From: Chrysomallon squamiferum
Taxonomy: Eukaryota; Mollusca; Gastropoda; Neomphalida; Peltospiridae
Direction: 5' to 3'
Assembly (NCBI GenBank): GCA_012295275.1
Contig: CM022675.1
Coordinates: forward strand, 13,734,017 to 13,766,516
DNA length: 32,500 bases
Shown: one piece after another, positions 13,901-29,688 of the stretch
How the letters are laid out: the number at the start of each line of letters is the position of its first letter
Position numbering within the stretch: position 1 is the first letter of the stretch
Notes under the pieces: model-generated
What the model was told of the DNA's origin: nothing
What the model saw: only the letters and a program-made list of their open reading frames with translations
Databases searched by the model: none
Program-made: the position numbers and the translations under genes

Positions 13901-14109
13901 ATATATTTGTTTTTAAATATGACTATACTAAAGTATACTGAATACATTACAAACTCTTAATATTGTCATTGCCAACATTTAATGAAAAAACTGCATAATA
14001 CATTTTCTACTTGAATGACAAGATTACTAGGTGTTGTTGGATAGTTTACACTTTTTATAGATGGTGCATATTTATTTACTTACCCACGTTCTGTTGTTGT
14101 GTTTGCCAT
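8466..14109 (-). CDS. PP2C-like (PPM-type) phosphatase domain protein, CG9801-like
   Basis: Five exons on the minus strand: 14109-14084 (start ATG, M-A-N-T-T-T-E-R-G), 13204-13050, 11374-11261, 10731-10550 and 10055-8466. All introns are GT-AG and phases agree. About 688 codons, if two single-base breaks in the last exon (9908 and the G run 8758-8761) are read through. The PP2C fold spans about residues 95-413: the metal-site motif I-A-D-G-V-N-W-G (D121; usual form DGHGG), L-T-T-M-C near 183, V-G-D-S at 207-210, T-T-D-G-V-S-D (D275) and D-H-A-S-I-V (D404). The three metal-binding aspartates of the PPM family are therefore present, but H/G positions of the first motif differ, so activity is uncertain. 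The tail (about 414-688) is Ser/Pro/Arg-rich and probably disordered. The closest family I recall is Drosophila CG9801. As written, the frame stops at the TGA at 9908-9906. Confidence 0.85.
8740..8960 (-). repeat. In-exon minisatellite coding Ser/Pro repeats
   Basis: Within the last exon of the PP2C-like gene, about five degenerate units of roughly 42-45 bases encode variants of H-E-L-S-P-S followed by S-P-S-Y-S or S-Q-S-F-S. On the plus strand the unit reads GAGGGAGACAACTCATG. The last unit contains the G4 run at 8758-8761 where the reading frame appears to have lost one base. Confidence 0.75.
10082..10320. repeat. (TAA)n-rich intronic array
   Basis: Imperfect AAT/ACA trinucleotides in intron 4 of the PP2C-like gene (10549-10056), close to the acceptor at 10056. 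Read on the sense strand it is ATT-rich, thus pyrimidine-containing. Confidence 0.9.
10762..10948. repeat. Two (GT)n tracts in PP2C-like intron 3
   Basis: GT arrays at about 10762-10791 and 10917-10948. Tyr/His/Thr-rich open frames over them are artefacts. Confidence 0.93.
11585..11675. repeat. 20-bp tandem repeat
   Basis: ATGTAATATTTTAATATACC is repeated about four times with decay, in intron 2 of the PP2C-like gene. Confidence 0.8.
11902..12185. repeat. (CA)n array with ATGC-containing variants
   Basis: A long imperfect CA-repeat block that runs directly into the splice-donor minisatellite at 12190. On the sense (minus) strand it is (UG)n-rich. Open frames of alternating His/Thr or Val/Cys are artefacts. 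Confidence 0.9.
12186..13049 (-). repeat. Minisatellite made of the exon 2 end plus its 5' splice site
   Basis: Intron 2 of the PP2C-like gene contains ten tandem units, each a copy of the last coding bases of exon 2 (V-D-S-x-D-E-N), the donor and the following intron. On the minus strand the core is GTGATGAAAATAGTAAGT followed by TTAGTAGTAGCAGGATGTAG and a (TG)n spacer. The plus-strand ACTTAC marking each GTAAGT starts at 12204, 12342, 12429, 12504, 12579, 12662, 12722, 12816, 12894 and 12969. The genuine donor is at 13044-13049. Spacing varies from 60 to 138 bases, mostly 75-94, because the (TG)n spacer varies. All ten copies retain GTAAGT. Confidence 0.93.
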
Positions 14110-15318
14110 TGCAAGCGTATTTTGTTTTCACGCCAGGAATTATTCTCATTTATCCGTAACCAGAACTGAGAAATTACATACGCCAACAGTTTTCATAATC
14201 ATGGCTTAAACGAATATAATACGATAAGCTCAGATTTAAATTCTAATAATAATAAAAAGATTACTCTTCCCGTTTTGGTTCCTTCGAAACGACGACATAT
14301 TGATGCATCGGACAGCCTCGATTTCTCGCATTTATATTTTTGATTGAACACTGAGAACAGTAACACAACATTAAACAAAGAAAAACTAAAATATTACATC
14401 ACTGACAGCCTGGCGTGTGACTCATTCTGACAAGTATCACTGATAATTATGCTAATTACTAAACACATGAATGGAAACACCAAACGCAGTATCGATAAAT
14501 TTAGAAACAGGCTATACTCATAACATTTGTCCATTATCCTCTCGACATCTAAACAGCCTTATTTCCGTCCCCGCGACAACAACTAATTACACTGCATATA
14601 TACATGTACGAATTACTAAATGTCAGAGGACATTCAAAACAGTTCAAAATTACGAAAATTATATCAAATGCTAGCGTTATCATCTGACATAGTTTCATTA
14701 GACCATTTTTGTCTTACTTTCTAGAGAAGACATTGGAAGGGAGACTACTCTTAATATTTCTAATGAAAGATGAATTTTTCATATAAAATTAAATAAATAA
14801 ATAAATAAATAAATAAATGAACTAACATGCATCAGAACAGTTCTAACAAATGGATAAAATAATAGATGACGAAATCACACATGCATTAATATATTTCATA
14901 CAGAATTCTCCATAATTTTATTATTTTTAAACTAGTAATAATTGTGTTAATCTTGAAAACAACACTGGAAATTTCGCAAGAAATGTAACAATTTAAACAC
15001 ACACAGATAGACAATCAGACACACGACACGCACAGACACACAGACACACACACATAAATATTAAAATAAACAATAAATAACAAAAATAATTAACTGTTGC
15101 GTCTTTCTTTCATTTCATTTTCTTTTCTTTTTATTATTATCATCATCATCATTTATTTATTTATTTATTTATTTATTTTTCATGCTGGAAACACACAAAA
15201 TCAACTATTAACCTCGTTTAAAAAAGAAATATTGTTTATCTGTCTTACGAGAATCTGAAGACGAATAACAATAGATGAGTTTGTAAACTATTCATCTTCG
15301 ATATTTATATATCACATG
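14110..15318. other. 5' flank of the PP2C-like gene; no gene seen
   Basis: This presumably contains the promoter and 5' UTR of the minus-strand PP2C-like gene. No clear TATA box was found. A minus-strand ATG at about 14203 would begin a short upstream frame, if the transcript reaches that far. The rest is AT-rich, with (AAAT)n at about 14791-14818, a CA-rich patch at about 14998-15052 and (ATTT)n at about 15150-15178. Confidence 0.5.
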
Positions 15319-16190
15319 CAGTGTCGGATTAACAACGTAGAAAAATTACAGGTTCCGCGCTTTCAAGGGCCCGCGGAAAAGTTGTTTATTTTTTTTTTTT
15401 TTTTTTTTATATATATAATCCCAATGCTGGGTATCACAATTTTGACTACAGTCTTTGGTATTTGTTTTGTTTAGAGGTTCGTTTTTGAACAGTTTTGTGG
15501 TTGAAATTTTCTTTCCTCGTTTTGTCGCAAATACCTTATATTTGATACTTAATAACCACTGATTAGACAGTGTGATGGGTGTCGTTAAACAAAAGTTTAT
15601 GAAATTTGTAAAAATATCATCAGAGATGACAACATGCTATCAAGTTTTCCTAACACTGAAATAATGCTACGCATGTATTTAATATGGTGGTTATAATCTG
15701 CACGGGAAAGCGCTCGTTTTCCAAACTGCGCCACATAAAAAATGCACAATGAACGACGAAGGTAGAAAAACGTTTAAATATGCTGACGTTGATGAGCCTC
15801 GAATGCGAGTTGCTGAGAACCTTTGACACTACTTCCATTATAAAAGATTTTGCTCATATAAAATGTCGAAGGCGTGATATATAACTTAATCTGAGGCTGA
15901 ATTACACTTGTCTGCTGACCTAAACACTGACACACGTTTTCGGGGCATACATGCAGTTACATTATAGTTTAATGGTGTTTGCACTGGTTTTACATGCTAT
16001 TCGCAAGATTCGTTCTGTTTCGACAATACATCTGTCTAATTGTTCAGCATTAAGGTGTGTTTATGTTGTATGTAAAGCTATGATAATAGCGGGCGTGGGT
16101 TGAGGGTTTTCTCTTTCTTTTGTAACTAGCCGGTAATAGAGGCCTACGTTATGTTTTGCTAAGGCCCCACAGTTGCTTAATCCGGCTCTG
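15319..16190. mobile_element. Non-autonomous hAT-like DNA transposon, 872 bp
   Basis: The left end CAGTGTCGGATTAA and the right end TTAATCCGGCTCTG are imperfect inverted repeats (right end reversed: CAGAGCCGGATTAA), fitting the CAGTGnCGGATT-type ends of hAT elements. Flanking octamers ATCACATG (15311-15318) and ATCATAGG (16191-16198) agree at six of eight positions, as expected of an old 8-bp hAT target duplication. GC-richer blocks lie just inside both ends (GGGCCCGCGG near 15370; AAGGCCCCAC near 16161). No transposase domain is seen inside. The minus-strand frame at 15650-15838 matches nothing I recognise. Confidence 0.72.
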
Positions 16191-16239
16191 ATCATAGGAA
16201 TGAATAAATGAATGAATGTAGGAAAGAATATAAGTGAAC

Positions 16240-16640
16240 AAGTACTCAAGGACTGATAAATGTATTCCTTAAATATGAAACCACTCGTCAAAACACCTAA
16301 AATCACTCTGACTAACAAACTACACAACAACAGTCTTACCAGACTCAGAACCGGCTTCTCGACCAACCTAAACTCAGTCAGATTCAAATGTAAAATCACC
16401 ACATCACCCAACTGCAGCTGTGGACTTTCTGAAAACACGAAACACGACTTATTTCACTGTCCAGTCTTTGCCAAGGAATGACTAACATAACTGTGCTACA
16501 TCGGAGGAACTAAAAATCAAGTTCACACTTTAAAACATCTTGGCACCAGACATGAAATACAGAGAGCTAATCTTCTCTGCATTAACAACTATCATTATGA
16601 ACAGAAAATACAAACTTTAAACTCATGGAGATGAAAGTTT
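16240..16640 (+). pseudogene. 5'-truncated LINE relic (reverse transcriptase C-terminus)
   Basis: The frame at 16260-16481 reads S-L-T-R-L-R-T-G-F followed by C-S-C-G-L-S-E-N-T-K-H-D-L-F-H-C-P-V-F. This C-x-C-G...T..H.LF.CP.F pattern is the C-terminal zinc-knuckle region found after the reverse transcriptase of Jockey/CR1/L1-type elements. A stop follows at 16479. Downstream DNA to about 16640 (ACTTTAAAACATCTTGG, GAGCTAATCTT) may be the element's 3' end. Nothing of the endonuclease or the catalytic reverse transcriptase core remains. The clade cannot be assigned from this fragment. Confidence 0.65.
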
Positions 16641-17139
16641 GATTTATATCTATATATAATACACACGTTACAATCAAAACGTATTCTATACAAAACAATA
16701 ACAATAAATAAACAAATTTACTGACTTACAGACTGACTGGTTGAGTAGCTCATTGATCTACTGATGGATCTGCTGATTGACGAATTAATTGACTGGCCAA
16801 TTAAACTAATCTAAAATAAAATGAATGAAATGAAATGAAATACTTACTTTCAGACTGTAGGACCTAATACTAACCAGGTTATTGGAACCTAAAACTGTAC
16901 ATAATAAATGCAAATAAGTCAACTACGTTCATATTCTTACTCTTTTCAGGTGCACAACTAAACTTACATTTCAGACTTGAAAAAGAGGAAATAAAAATTA
17001 AACAACCTAACACAGGTCAAATGAAAGTATGTCAACACTTTTAAATACGTTCAGCACAAACTGACTACTACTGTTTTAAATACTGATATCGTTCATGTAT
17101 ATATAATATTTTTCAAACCAATATAAAGACCATTGGCAA

Positions 17140-17140
<1 letters not shown>

Positions 17141-17199
<59 letters not shown>
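17141..17199. repeat. (TAA)n microsatellite
   Basis: About 19 uninterrupted ATA/TAA units. Confidence 0.97.
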
Positions 17200-17201
<2 letters not shown>

Positions 17202-17476
17202 TTTGGGAATGGTCGGATGATAAAGAAACAGCTAGCAAGGAGATGAAAATGTCCCCCAAGAACTGAACATCAAATGGGACCGGACCTTCACGAACCTGGT
17301 GATGAAAATAACAAATCCTGGAACACCAACGAGCTGAAAACAACAACAAAACATCACATTCTCTTGTGTCCAGCCAGCGTAACGAGAACCTCTTTCTCTT
17401 TCCTTCTCCAAACTCTTTTCCGCGACAGACACGCCTTCTTGCATGTCGGTCGTTGACCTCAGGTCTGTACATTCTT

Positions 17477-17479
17477 TCT

Positions 17480-17532
<53 letters not shown>
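17477..17532. repeat. (TC)n microsatellite followed by CA-rich DNA
   Basis: A TC tract with a CA/CG patch continuing to about 17600. Confidence 0.97.
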
Positions 17533-17537
<5 letters not shown>

Positions 17538-17639
17538 ACACGCTCACACACACACACGTGCACACACTGATACACACAAACACACGCACACGCGTTTAAT
17601 CCGTATGTAAACAAAAAACCATATCTTTGTATGTCTGTA

Positions 17640-17826
17640 TGAGTAGTAGCAGTGGTAGTGGCAGTAGCAGCAGCACAGGCAGTAGCAGTAGCCTTAGTGG
17701 TTGTAGCAGTAGCAATATTAGTAACAGTAGTAACAGCAGTAGTAGTAGCAGTAGTGGCAGTAGTGGTAGTAGTAGTAGTGGTGGTAGTAGTAGTAATAGT
17801 AGTAGTAGCAGTAATAGTGGAGCAGT
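17640..17826. repeat. (AGT/AGC)n trinucleotide array, copy A
   Basis: Imperfect AGT, AGC and GGT triplets. Ser-, Val- or Ala-rich frames result from the repeat. It forms the left part of a segment duplicated at 18800-19222. Confidence 0.93.
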
Positions 17827-17974
17827 ACCTGTTTTTGTTGTAGAAGTAACAATTAAAACTACAGTAATATATGCATTATAGTATTACACACACACACGCA
17901 CACCCACACACACATACACACATTATATATACAGTATATATACATATATAAACCTTTTTAATCTTGCAACATTC

Positions 17975-18236
17975 CATATAAAATTGTTATCTTCCAATAT
18001 TATGTAACTGACAGAGCAATGACGTCAAACTTTTGCATAAACCCTCTTCCTTTTTTTCTTCTTTCTTTTCTTTTCTTTTTTATTATTGTTTATTTTTTTA
18101 TTATTATTTGAAATGACCCATTCACTCACCCCAAACGGATCGTTCTATTTTTTCTAAGACATTATTTAAAAACCTGTAGGGCTGACAGATACCGCGTAAC
18201 TCAGCAGTCACGTGACATATTCATGCTTTACCGCAC
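17975..18236 (+). repeat. Left arm of a large inverted repeat
   Basis: This segment is present in reverse complement at 19745-20062. Matching blocks in order are AAATTGTTAT, GACGTCAAACTTTTGCATAA, TTCACTCACCCCAAACGG, ATCGTTCTATTTTTTCTAAG and CAGCAGTCACGTGACATATT. It is separated from the right arm by about 1.5 kb. It is probably a dispersed, transposon-derived unit inserted in both orientations. No coding capacity. Confidence 0.75.
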
Positions 18237-18264
18237 CGCGGAAACGAAACATAAAAACTGACAT

Positions 18265-18532
18265 AAAATAATAATAATAATAAATAAATAAATAAATAAA
18301 TAAATAAAATAATAATAATAATAATAATAATAATATAAATTAATAATAAATGAAAAATTATATAGATAGATAAATAAATAAATAAATTAATTAATTAATT
18401 AATTAATAGTGGTAATAACAGTAATAGTTGTGGTTGTAGTAGTAGTAGTACTGGTTGTGGTAGTAGTATAGTAGTTGCAGTAGTAGTAGTTGTTGTAGCA
18501 GTAACAGCAGCAGTAGTATTGGTAGTAGTAGC

Positions 18533-18600
<68 letters not shown>
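18265..18600. repeat. (AAT)n/(AAAT)n and (AGT)n arrays
   Basis: AATA-type repeats at about 18265-18405 lead into AGT/TTG triplets, including about 20 pure AGT units at 18535-18597. A unit after the array (GTAGAAGTAACAATTAAAAC) matches the same flank of copy A near 17840. Confidence 0.93.
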
Positions 18601-18799
18601 CGTAGTACTTCTTTTTGACGTAGAAGTAACAATTAAAACGACTGTAATATTTGCATGCCAGTGATTAAAACGTTAGATGAGGCTTTATTTGTATTTTTGT
18701 TAACAAAGCTTCGGACAGACGAATGGATGTCCTTTGTTTAAACAGTTACTCAGGTGACAACGTCGACACAGAGACTGTCTGAGACTAAGTGACTAAGAC

Positions 18800-19222
18800 A
18801 ACACAAGCCGTAGCAGTAGCCGTAGTGGTTGTAGCAGTAGCAGTAACAGTAGTAGCAGCAGCAGCAATAGTAGTAGCATAGTGGTACTAGTAGTAGTAGT
18901 GGTAGTAGTAGTAATAGTAGTAGTAGCAGTAATAGTGGAGTGGTACTTGTTTTTGTTATAGAAATATATGCATTATATTATTACCCACACCCACACGCAC
19001 GCACGCACGCACGCATACACACATACACACACACACTCACACAGATCACACTCAACACACACACACACACACACACGTATATATATATATATATATACAG
19101 TATATATATATATATATATATAAACCTTTTTAACCTTACAGCATTCTATGTAGAATTGTTATCTCTTCTAATATTATGTAACTGACAGAGCAATGACGTC
19201 AAACTTTTGCATAAACCCTGCT
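18800..19222 (+). repeat. Second copy of the 17680-18045 segment
   Basis: AGT/AGC triplets, a GTGG(A/C)G(T/C) junction, CATTATA, a CA/TA block, then ATATAAACCTTTTTAA and TATGTAACTGACAGAGCAAT followed by GACGTCAAACTTTTGCATAA occur in the same order as at 17680-18045. The last 85 bases are also a third partial copy of the inverted-repeat arm. The AT tract at 19077-19122 is longer here. Confidence 0.8.
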
Positions 19223-19227
19223 AACTA

Positions 19228-19560
19228 CTGCTTGTGCTGCTACTACTACTACTACTACTACTGGTACTAATACTACTACCACTACTACTATTATTACTAC
19301 TACTGCTGCTACTGCTACTACTACTACCACCACTACCAACCCTACTACTACTACTGCTGCTACTATTACTGCTTCTGCTACTACTACTACTACTATTACT
19401 GCTACTGATACACTATTACAACTGCTGCTACTGCTACGACTACTACTACTGCTACTACTGCTGCTGCTACTAGTATTACTAATGCAACTTCTGCTACTAC
19501 TGCTACAACAACTACTACAACTACAACCACCATCACCACTATTACATCTACAGTGCTACC
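19228..19560. repeat. (CTA/CTG)n trinucleotide array
   Basis: Imperfect ACT/GCT/ACA triplets. Leu-rich frames are artefacts. Confidence 0.95.
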
Positions 19561-19561
19561 A

Positions 19562-19596
19562 CTATTTATTCGTTTTTATTTATTTATTTATTTTCA

Positions 19597-19644
<48 letters not shown>

Positions 19645-19715
19645 GTTTTAATTCTTATTTTATTTTATTTTAATTATATTTTGTTTATTTATTTATTTAT
19701 TATTTTATTTTTGGG
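19562..19715. repeat. (TTTA)n and (ATT)n arrays
   Basis: ATTT units flank a roughly 13-unit ATT tract at about 19603-19641. Confidence 0.93.
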
Positions 19716-19744
19716 TCCAGTTTTTTTATAATAATAATGCAGTA

Positions 19745-20062
19745 GACCATGAATATGTCACGTGACTGCTGAATTTTTGCCTGTAGCCTCTTGTTGCTAA
19801 ATGCAGTGTCTGGATCTAATATGACCTAGATTCACTCATAAAGGAGAACCAGTCAGTCCTACGCATGTAAAAAAAAAAAAAAATATCTTAGAAAATATAG
19901 AACGATCTGTGGGGGGTGAGTGAATATGTGACACTACAAAACAAAAAAAAAAAAAAAAAAGTAAGAGCCGTCTCTTTTTGAAGAGGTTCATGCTAATGTT
20001 TGACGTCGTCGCTTAGTCAGTCATTCATACACTAATATCATAACAATTCTACATAGTGTACA
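19745..20062 (-). repeat. Right arm of the large inverted repeat
   Basis: Reverse complement of 17975-18236. Examples are AATATGTCACGTGACTGCTG at 19751, GAACGATCTGTGGGGGGTGA near 19901, and TGTTTGACGTCGTC near 19998. It is about 55 bp longer than the left arm, mainly because DNA around 19775-19850 has no counterpart there. Confidence 0.75.
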
Positions 20063-20087
20063 CTCAGATTAAAAGTGTGTATGTGTT

Positions 20088-20120
<33 letters not shown>

Positions 20121-20215
20121 TTAACACACATTCTTCCTCCCTTCACGGAGCATATAAGGCTCCACGCGGTAACACACACGTTAACACCACACCCCCACCT
20201 GGTCACCGCCCTGTA

Positions 20216-20223
20216 TATATAAA
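20216..20223 (+). promoter_or_regulatory. Candidate TATA box of the SLC23 gene
   Basis: TATATAAA lies 177 bases before the transporter start codon, just after a GC-richer stretch (ACCCCCACCTGGTCACCGCC). A start site about 25-35 bases downstream would leave a 5' UTR of about 150 bases. Position and sequence fit, but no transcript evidence is available here. Confidence 0.45.
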
Positions 20224-20399
20224 CACATATTACCAGCTATTAATAGAAACGTGTAATGCTTACCTGCCGCTGAATACAAACAAACACCCGACCACGTCTA
20301 TTCAGCTAAGTTCGTTAACCGACCGAGACGTAACGGTTCAGGTAGGTGTCGCTGTGTAGGTAGCTGTCACAGGTGAGGCAAGTGTCGTTGTAAATCAGA

Positions 20400-26460
<6,061 letters not shown>

Positions 26461-26495
26461 CGAAAATATCTCTGAGCCGAACTTTAACGTTACGC

Positions 26496-26501
26496 AATAA
26501 A
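26496..26501 (+). promoter_or_regulatory. Candidate polyadenylation signal of SLC23
   Basis: AATAAA 36 bases after the stop codon. A second AATAAA at 26560-26565 follows a TGACGTCA and could serve instead. Confidence 0.5.
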
Positions 26502-26569
26502 CTGGGTCATGATACTGTAATTACGTCAGCAGTCAGTGACGTAATATGTTGACGTCACAAATAAAATGA

Positions 26570-27694
26570 TGATAGATTTTTTTATATATATATAATTTAC
26601 GTAAATATTATCTAAAAATAAAAATCAATAAATAAAAGAAATGAAATAGTACTGTATTACTACTACTACCACCAGCACCACCACTACCACTACTACTGCT
26701 GCTACTACTACTACTACTACTACTACTACTAATAATAAGAATAATAATAATAATGTCCAGTATTTTTGTAGTCTTACTAGAAAACAAACCACAGTTATTA
26801 ATACATTCTTAATTAATATTCAATACGGAATATTATTACTCATTGTTGGATAGTATCTCTCTCCCTCTCTCTCATCCTGCTACCATCAATATATATATAT
26901 TTTTCACACTACTAGAAATAAACAAATTTAAACAAATAAAACATACAATCGTACATTTATACAAAGAAAGCTTACAACTAAACACTTAAATAAAAAATAC
27001 AATCATACGTTTACACAAAGCTTACGACTAAACACTTACATAAATAAAACAAACAGCAATACATACGTTTACACAAAGCTTACAACTAAATACTTACATA
27101 AATATAAACATTCTATCATAAATTTACACAAACAAAGCTTACAACCACACACTTACGTAAACAAAACCTACAACCATACATTTACATAAACGACATATAC
27201 AGCAAAATATTTATATAAACAAAATATACAAATATACATTTAAATGAACAAAAAATACAAAGACATTCAACACTTGATATACATGTTTGTATTCAACACT
27301 TGTAATATATGTGTGTATTCAACAATTGTAATATATGTGTGTATTCAACACATATAATATATGTGTGTATTCAGCAGATGGTTATGATGGACATGTCATT
27401 ACTCCTGTTTTGGAGGTGTACTGGGTGAACAAATGCCACATTTTCATGACACACAAAAACATTTTATGTTTTTATACAGAGATATGTAGATAGAGAAATT
27501 ATAAACACAAATGTAAACTAATATAAAATCATTTCTAGGATGTGTGTGTGTGTGTGTGTGTGTGTAAATGACGTGTATATATATATTTATTTAATTTTTT
27601 TTTTTTTTAAATATTCATCATGGTTATCTGTATATATTATCACGTCTATGATTATATTCTAGAACATCACATTGGTAACTTTTATATCAGCTGT

Positions 27695-27744
<50 letters not shown>

Positions 27745-28104
27745 TACTAGTAGTAGTAGTAGTACTAGCAGTAGTAGTAATAGTAGTAGTAGTAATAGTA
27801 ATAATAATATTAATATTACTCTTTTTTTCTTTTTTTTCTGGTTTTTTTTTTATTACATTTATTAACGTTTATATTTATTTTTTTATTATTTGTTTTAAAC
27901 ATTTATTTTTCATTTATTTATTTATTTATTACAAAAATGATAAAGCCACATACTGTACTTTGTTTATTTCAAGGCGACTATTTTCCAAACACGTAGACAC
28001 TGCTTGTTGTTGTTGTTGTTGTTTAGGCGACAATATAAAAGTTTAACACTAAATGAAAAGAAAAAAGATAATAATACTTTGATATCAGCAAAATATTTAT
28101 TTTT

Positions 28105-28135
<31 letters not shown>

Positions 28136-28144
28136 TTCGTTACA
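26570..28144. repeat. Convergent intergenic region with minisatellites
   Basis: ACT/AAT triplets lie at about 26655-26755. A decaying array of about 55-60 bp at 26925-27250 is built on ACACAAAGCTTACAACTAAA and CACTTACATAAA. A 26-bp array on GTATTCAACACTTGTAATAT follows at about 27288-27372. (GT)n lies at 27541-27565, (TA)n at 27697-27741, AGT triplets at 27743-27805 and (ATTT)n near 28097-28137. No gene is seen between the two convergent stop codons. Confidence 0.8.
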
Positions 28145-28150
28145 TTTATT
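28145..28150 (-). promoter_or_regulatory. Candidate polyadenylation signal of the EGF/ShKT gene
   Basis: AATAAA on the minus strand (TTTATT on the plus), 36 bases past the stop codon. More hexamers follow in the TAAA-rich DNA, so the choice is uncertain. Confidence 0.4.
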
Positions 28151-28185
28151 TATCCAATAAATAAGAATACCATCATATTCGATAG

Positions 28186-29534
28186 TTAACATCTCTGAGG
28201 GCAGTTTGCTTTGTCTGTTTCACAAAAACGTTTTTTTCCTTCCAGAAGTGTCCAGTGCATCTTTTCTTCACAAGCCTTTGTTGATTTGTCACGACATGTC
28301 CACGACAAATCTGGGGGTGGGGGGTAAAAGAAGAAAACATATGTGAAAAAAACAACAAAACAACGACAACAAAAGAAACCCAGAAACAATGGAATAAATA
28401 AATAAACAATGAATTTAACTTTGTCACAACTGTGTCATGTTTTATATGCTGTAGATCGATGAGAAATGAATTAATGAGTATGTTTGTAAATACATCACCA
28501 TGTATGAACAATAGAAACAACAGATTGTAAACTGACTTTCATCATCATCATTATCATGATTAATATTAGTACTACTAATAATAAAATTGTTGTAAAAATC
28601 AGCTTAATTACAATAATATTGTGGTAAAAACTGTTTTAATCACAATAATATTGCAGTAAAAATTGGCTCAGTCTGAATAATTTTGATCTAAATATTGCTG
28701 TAAGTATTGACTAAATCAGGGCAATATTGCTGTCAGTATTGACTAAATCAGGGCAATATTGCTGTGAGTATTGACTAAATCAGGGCAATATTGCTGTGAG
28801 TATTGACTAAATCAGGGCAATATTGCTGTGAGTACTGACTAAATCAGGGCAATATTGCTGTAAGTATTGACTAAATCAGGGCAATATTGCTGTGAGTATT
28901 GACTAAATCAGGGCAATATTGCTGTGAATAGACTGTGCTTACCGTCCCCACAGTTCTCACAAGAATATCTGCAGAAATCCAACATGTGTTTAGTCGTGCA
29001 CAGCCTCGTTCTGATTATCATAATTGATTTCCATTCTTCATTCGAGCAGACTGGAGAAATAAACACAAGGAGGCACATCCAGGATTCCACTCTGAACATC
29101 ACTAATATCTAACATACCGTACACTTCACTTTCCTTAACCGTTCTCTTCTAATACAAACAGACATGTATTGTCACACTCCTGTCACACAACTACACTTGT
29201 CATACACCTACACCTGTCATACACCTACACCTGTCAAACAACTACACCTGTCACACACCTACACCTACACTTATCACGCTCCTACCTTTGTCACATGTTG
29301 TGCCATAGTAACCAGTCAAACATTTACAGCTGCAGGCTTCTCTAATCAGTGTTCCCTGGTTCTTGCACGCCATCCCTGGACACTCGTCTGTAACAGAAAT
29401 ACTTTTTAGTCCACAGTGTCGCTCGTTTGTTCACTAGCTGCAGCTGGGAGCCAGGAAAGCCTGCAGTTATTCAGTAGAGAGAGACTAAGCGGGGGCAGAT
29501 ATGAAGGGTGCGATTTTTTATATTGCCTGTTTGC

Positions 29535-29630
<96 letters not shown>

Positions 29631-29641
29631 CATCATCATCA

Positions 29642-29688
<47 letters not shown>

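Noticed and set aside
17627-17881. Ser/Gly-rich frame that could be read as a low-complexity secreted protein
   Set aside because: It is the AGT/AGC triplet array, which also reads Val/Ala in another phase. A duplicate at 18800 has lost the frame.
28690-28928. Evenly spaced 32-bp repeats resembling CRISPR
   Set aside because: The copies are head-to-tail without unique spacers, in an intron of an animal gene.
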